Translations under genes and position numbers: made by a program
Assembly (NCBI GenBank): GCA_030447805.1
Contig: JAUJOE010000002.1
Location: forward strand, 408,968 to 463,383
From: Nocardioidaceae bacterium
Lineage (GTDB): Bacteria > Actinomycetota > Actinomycetes > Propionibacteriales > Nocardioidaceae
Direction: 5' to 3'
Length of the DNA stretch: 54,416 nt
Shown: positions 51,364 through 54,416 of the stretch, piece by piece
How the letters are laid out: the number at the start of each line of letters is the position of its first letter
Numbering within the stretch: position 1 is the first letter of the stretch
Notes under the pieces: model-generated
Seen by the model: the letters and a program-made list of their open reading frames with translations, nothing else
What the model was told of the DNA's origin: nothing
Database searches by the model: none

Positions 51364-52434
51364 ATGACAGATACCCAACTGCCACGACATACGGTCGTCA
51401 TCCCCAACAGCATTCCCGTCGTCGCCGTGCTCGGGCCGGGTGATGAGTTCCTGAACCTCATCGAGCGTGAGTTCACCGCCGAAGTCCACGTGCGCGGCAA
51501 CGAGGTCAACCTCAGCGGCGACCGCGGCGAAGTCGCGCTGATCGAGCGGCTCCTCGACGAGCTCGTCGCGATGGTCCGCACCGGCCAGGGCCTCACCGCC
51601 GAGACCGTCGAACGGGTCATCGGCATGCTGCGCGCCGAGACGCAGGAGCGACCGGCCGACGTACTGACGCTGAACATCTTGAGCAACCGCGGCCGTACGA
51701 TCCGGCCCAAGACGCTCAACCAGAAACGGTACGTCGACGCGATCGACAAGCACACTGTCGTGTTCGGCATCGGGCCGGCCGGCACCGGCAAGACCTACCT
51801 CGCCATGGCGAAGGCTGTGCAGTCGCTGCAGGCCAAGCAGGTCAACCGCATCATCTTGACCCGCCCGGCCGTCGAGGCGGGCGAGCGCCTCGGCTATCTG
51901 CCCGGCACGCTCAGCGAGAAGATCGACCCGTACCTGCGCCCGCTGTACGACGCGTTGCACGACATGCTCGACCCCGAGACGATCCCGAAGCTGCTTACCG
52001 CCGGCACCATCGAGGTGGCCCCGCTCGCCTACATGCGCGGAAGGACCCTCAATGATGCGTTCATCATCCTCGACGAGGCGCAGAACACCTCACCTGAGCA
52101 GATGAAGATGTTCCTGACTCGGCTCGGGTTCGGCTCCAAGATGGTGGTCACCGGTGACGTCACCCAGGTCGACCTGCCCACCGGCACGAAGAGCGGACTG
52201 CGGGTGGTGCAGGAGATCCTCGACGGCATCAAGGACGTGAACTTCTGCTGGCTGACCAGCTCCGACGTCGTCCGGCACAAGCTCGTCGGCAAGATCGTCG
52301 CGGCCTACGACACCTACGAAGCGGCGACGCAGCCTGGGCGCACCTCCCAGCCGGGTCGTACGTCGTTCGCCGAGGGCCGAGCGTGGAGAGCCGGGCCGAG
52401 GGCCGATGAGCGTCGAGGGCATAGTCGGGACCAG
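51364..52434 (+). CDS. PhoH-family ATPase, in frame with ybeY
   Basis: NTPase domain with Walker A GPAGTGKTYLAMAKAVQSL, LTRPAVEAGERLGYLPG, Walker B FIILDEAQNTSPEQMKMFLTRLG, and TGDVTQVDLPTG; an N-terminal KH-like part precedes. The reading frame does not stop: it runs through a low-complexity linker (AATQPGRTSQPGRTSFAEGRAWRAG) into YbeY at 52435. An out-of-frame TGA overlaps the YbeY ATG (ATGA at 52435), which is the usual coupled end, so a lost stop through an indel in the linker is likely. Start ATG 51364. Confidence 0.88.
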
Positions 52435-52905
52435 ATGAGCGTCGAGGTCCTCAACGAGTCAGGTGTCGAGGTCAACGTCGCGGACTTCGTCAAGTTGGCC
52501 CGCTTCACGCTGAGCCGCCTGCGGGTGCATCCGCAGGCCGAGCTCTGCCTCAAGCTCGTCGACGAGGCGACGATCACCGAGTTCAACCGGCGCTGGATGG
52601 GCAACGACGGCCCTACCGATGTGTTGTCGTTCCCCATGGACGAGCTGCGTCCTGGGCGCGACGGCGACCCCTCCGACGAGGGCATCCTCGGCGACCTGCT
52701 GCTGTGTCCGCAGTACGCCGCCGCCCAGGCGCCGACGTACTCTCGGACGGCCGATGACGAGATGCACCTGCTGACGATCCACGGCATCTTGCACCTGCTG
52801 GGGTACGACCACGGCGAGCCGGCCGAGGAACGGGAGATGTTCACGCTGCAAGCCCGGCTGCTGTCGGAGTGGCAGGGGGTCAAGAGCGGTGAGGACGTCG
52901 AATGA
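52435..52905 (+). CDS. ybeY: Endoribonuclease YbeY
   Basis: 156 residues from ATG 52435: SVEVLNESGVEVNVADFVKLARFTLSRLRVHPQAELCLKLVD, RWMGNDGPTDVLSFPMDE, GDLLLCPQYAAAQA and the zinc motif HGILHLLGYDH. Single-strand-specific RNase for 16S rRNA maturation and rRNA quality control. The frame is continuous with PhoH; the 13-base sequence ATGAGCGTCGAGG occurs at 52406 and again at this start. The next gene overlaps by four bases. Confidence 0.92.
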   Translation: MSVEVLNESGVEVNVADFVKLARFTLSRLRVHPQAELCLKLVDEATITEFNRRWMGNDGPTDVLSFPMDELRPGRDGDPSDEGILGDLLLCPQYAAAQAPTYSRTADDEMHLLTIHGILHLLGYDHGEPAEEREMFTLQARLLSEWQGVKSGEDVE

Positions 52906-54251
52906 CCTCAGGTGACCCCACCTGGCTGCTCGTCGCCGTTGCCCTGATCCTCGTCGCTGCGCTGCTCGCCAGCGCCGAGACCGCGTTGTCAGCTGTCTCC
53001 CGCGTCCGTGCCGAGCAGTTGCTGCGGGAGGGGCGCTCCGGCGCGGCCAGGCTCGCGTCGATCCTCGCCGACGCACCCCGCTACCTCAACACCGTGCTGC
53101 TGGTGCGCATCGTCTGCGAGACCACCGCGACCGTTCTGGTCACCTTGGTGGTCTTGCAGCTGGTTGACCCGATGTGGCTGCAGGTGCTCACCGCCGCCGG
53201 CAGCATGGTGGTGGTCTCCTACATCGCTGTTGGGGTCGGGGCGCGCACGATCGGTCGCCAGCACGCCGAACGGGTCGCGCTGGTGACGGCCCGGCCGGTT
53301 GCCGCGCTGACCGCCGTACTAGGGCCGCTGCCGCAGCTGCTGATCCTGATCGGCAACGCGCTGACGCCCGGCCGAGGTTTTCGGGAGGGGCCGTTCGCCA
53401 CCGAGGCTGAGCTGCGCCACCTGGTCGACCTGGCCGAGCAGAGCCGGGTCATCGAGTCGGTCGAGAGCCAGATGATTCACTCGGTGTTCGAGCTCGGTGA
53501 CACCCTGGTGCGCGAGGTGATGGTGCCGCGCACCGACATGGTGTTCATCGAGCGGCACAAGACGTTGCGGCAGCTGATGTCGCTGGCGTTGCGCAGCGGA
53601 TTCTCCCGGATACCTGTCGTCGGCGAAGGCCTCGACGACATCATCGGCGTCGCCTACCTCAAGGACGTGACCAAACGGGTCTACGACCGGCACGAGGCCG
53701 AGACCACCGAGCGCGTCGAGACGGTCATGCGTCCGTCGTTCTTCGTGCCCGACTCCAAGCCGGCGGCTGAGCTGATGCGCGAGATGCAGGCCAAGCGCAT
53801 GCATGTAGCGATCGTCATCGACGAGTACGGCGGCACCGCCGGGCTGGTCACCATCGAAGACATCCTCGAGGAGATCGTGGGTGAGATCACCGACGAGTAC
53901 GACGTCGAGCCGGTCGCCGTGGAACGGTTGCCCGGCGGCGCTGCCCGGGTCAGCTCGCGACTGCCCGTCGACGAGCTGGGGGATCTGTTCGGCGTACGGA
54001 TCGACGACGAGGACATCGAGACGGTGGGCGGTTTGATGGCCAAGCACCTCGGGCGAGTGCCGATCCCCGGCGCTGAGGTGGTCTGCGAGGGCTTGCACCT
54101 GCAAGCAGAGTCGCTGGCCGGTCGCCGCAACAAGGTGGTGACTGTCGTGGTCAGGCCAGCGGTCGAGTCGCTCGGATCGACGGCGGCCAACGGAAGCGAC
54201 GACGGGCACTCGATGGACTCCCGCGCGTCCGGGGTGGCGCATGGCACCTGA
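52902..54251 (+). CDS. CorC/HlyC-family CBS-domain membrane protein
   Basis: 449 residues. N-terminal DUF21 membrane region with spans from LLVAVALILVAALLASAETALSA on, then paired CBS domains (REVMVPRTDMVFIERHKTLRQLMSLALRSGFSRIPV; IDEYGGTAGLVTIEDILEEIVGEITDEYD) and a CorC/HlyC transporter-associated domain (RLPVDELGDLFGVRIDDEDIETVGGLMAKHLGRVP). Such proteins are linked to Mg/Co transport. Overlaps ybeY start-to-stop and cdd by 11 bases. Confidence 0.92.
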   Translation: MTSGDPTWLLVAVALILVAALLASAETALSAVSRVRAEQLLREGRSGAARLASILADAPRYLNTVLLVRIVCETTATVLVTLVVLQLVDPMWLQVLTAAGSMVVVSYIAVGVGARTIGRQHAERVALVTARPVAALTAVLGPLPQLLILIGNALTPGRGFREGPFATEAELRHLVDLAEQSRVIESVESQMIHSVFELGDTLVREVMVPRTDMVFIERHKTLRQLMSLALRSGFSRIPVVGEGLDDIIGVAYLKDVTKRVYDRHEAETTERVETVMRPSFFVPDSKPAAELMREMQAKRMHVAIVIDEYGGTAGLVTIEDILEEIVGEITDEYDVEPVAVERLPGGAARVSSRLPVDELGDLFGVRIDDEDIETVGGLMAKHLGRVPIPGAEVVCEGLHLQAESLAGRRNKVVTVVVRPAVESLGSTAANGSDDGHSMDSRASGVAHGT

Positions 54252-54416
54252 GCTAGCCGATCCTGAGGACGCCAAGCTGCTGGTGCTCGCGCGGGCGCAT
54301 CGGGCTCGGGCCGGCAGCGCCGCAGCGGCCGCCGTACGCGACACCGACGGCCGCACCTACAGCGCAGCCGACATCGCCCTGCCGTCGCTGCGGCTGTCGG
54401 CGCTCGAGCTGGCCGT
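54241..54416 (+). CDS. cdd: Cytidine deaminase (3' truncated by window)
   Basis: 58 residues visible from ATG 54241: DPEDAKLLVLARAHRARAGSAAAAAVRDTDGRTYSAADIALPSLRLSALELA. This matches the N-terminal part of actinobacterial cytidine deaminases found between the CBS protein and era. The catalytic zinc motifs lie beyond the window, so the call rests on the N-terminus and order. Confidence 0.7.
   Translation, partial: MAPELADPEDAKLLVLARAHRARAGSAAAAAVRDTDGRTYSAADIALPSLRLSALELA

Overview
The window is GC-rich actinobacterial chromosome. Gene content and order (obgE, then nadD-rsfS-phosphoglycerate mutase, leuS, degV-comEA-comEC-holA, rpsT, lepA, hemW, hrcA-dnaJ-rsmE, HIT, phoH-ybeY-CBS protein-cdd) are typical of Actinobacteria and best fit a Nocardioides-like member of the Propionibacteriales. 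The genus is an inference. The sequence is indel-rich: about twenty genes, including essential or near-universal ones (leuS, dnaJ, lepA, holA, xthA, hemW), change reading frame one or more times, often beside short homopolymers. I read these as sequence errors and annotate the genes at full span with the breakpoints described.

Layout. 1-1.3 kb: 3' part of obgE. 1.4-4.8 kb: secreted proteins (M28 peptidase lipoprotein, CapA-like lipoprotein, small RTX-repeat protein) where actinobacteria often carry proBA. 5.0-6.9 kb: small membrane ORF, nadD, rsfS, phosphoglycerate mutase-like gene, then tRNA-Ala(GGC). 7.0-8.0 kb: XRE-MNT/HEPN toxin-antitoxin pair. 8.0-12.1 kb: CYTH-CHAD protein, PIG-V-like mannosyltransferase, mazEF, xthA. 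12.4-17.8 kb: secreted S55 protease, glutathionyl-hydroquinone reductase-like protein, agmatinase-like ureohydrolase, serpin lipoprotein. 17.8-22.0 kb: candidate leader-peptide attenuator, leuS, and an IS3-family element inserted into a small repeat array. 22.1-27.8 kb: degV, comEA, comEC, holA, rpsT. 28.0-36.4 kb: accessory metabolic genes (CPT-like phosphotransferase with degraded P-loop, RNA methylase, amidase, DUF72, glutamate-cysteine ligase type 2, FAD oxidoreductase, two tandem APH-type kinases). 36.5-45.6 kb: lepA, streptomycin-kinase-like gene, DEAD-box helicase, MOSC protein, acyl-CoA ligase, hemW, DUF4870 protein. 45.8-54.4 kb: CIRCE-hrcA-dnaJ-rsmE, ECF sigma factor with a GerMN/Gmad2 membrane protein, HIT, phoH-ybeY in one frame, CBS-domain protein, start of cdd.

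Connections. The core genes serve ribosome assembly and translation (ObgE, RsfS, LeuRS, S20, LepA, RsmE, YbeY), heat shock (HrcA/CIRCE/DnaJ), NAD synthesis (NadD), DNA uptake (ComEA/ComEC) and replication (HolA). Between genes lie several small dispersed repeats: palindromes with CAGG/CCTG arms after gene ends, a 44-bp element in three copies, and a 27-bp repeat in three copies split by the IS. The most interesting non-core items are the leuS leader, the XRE-fused MNT/HEPN module, the palindromic elements, and the sigma-GerMN pair.
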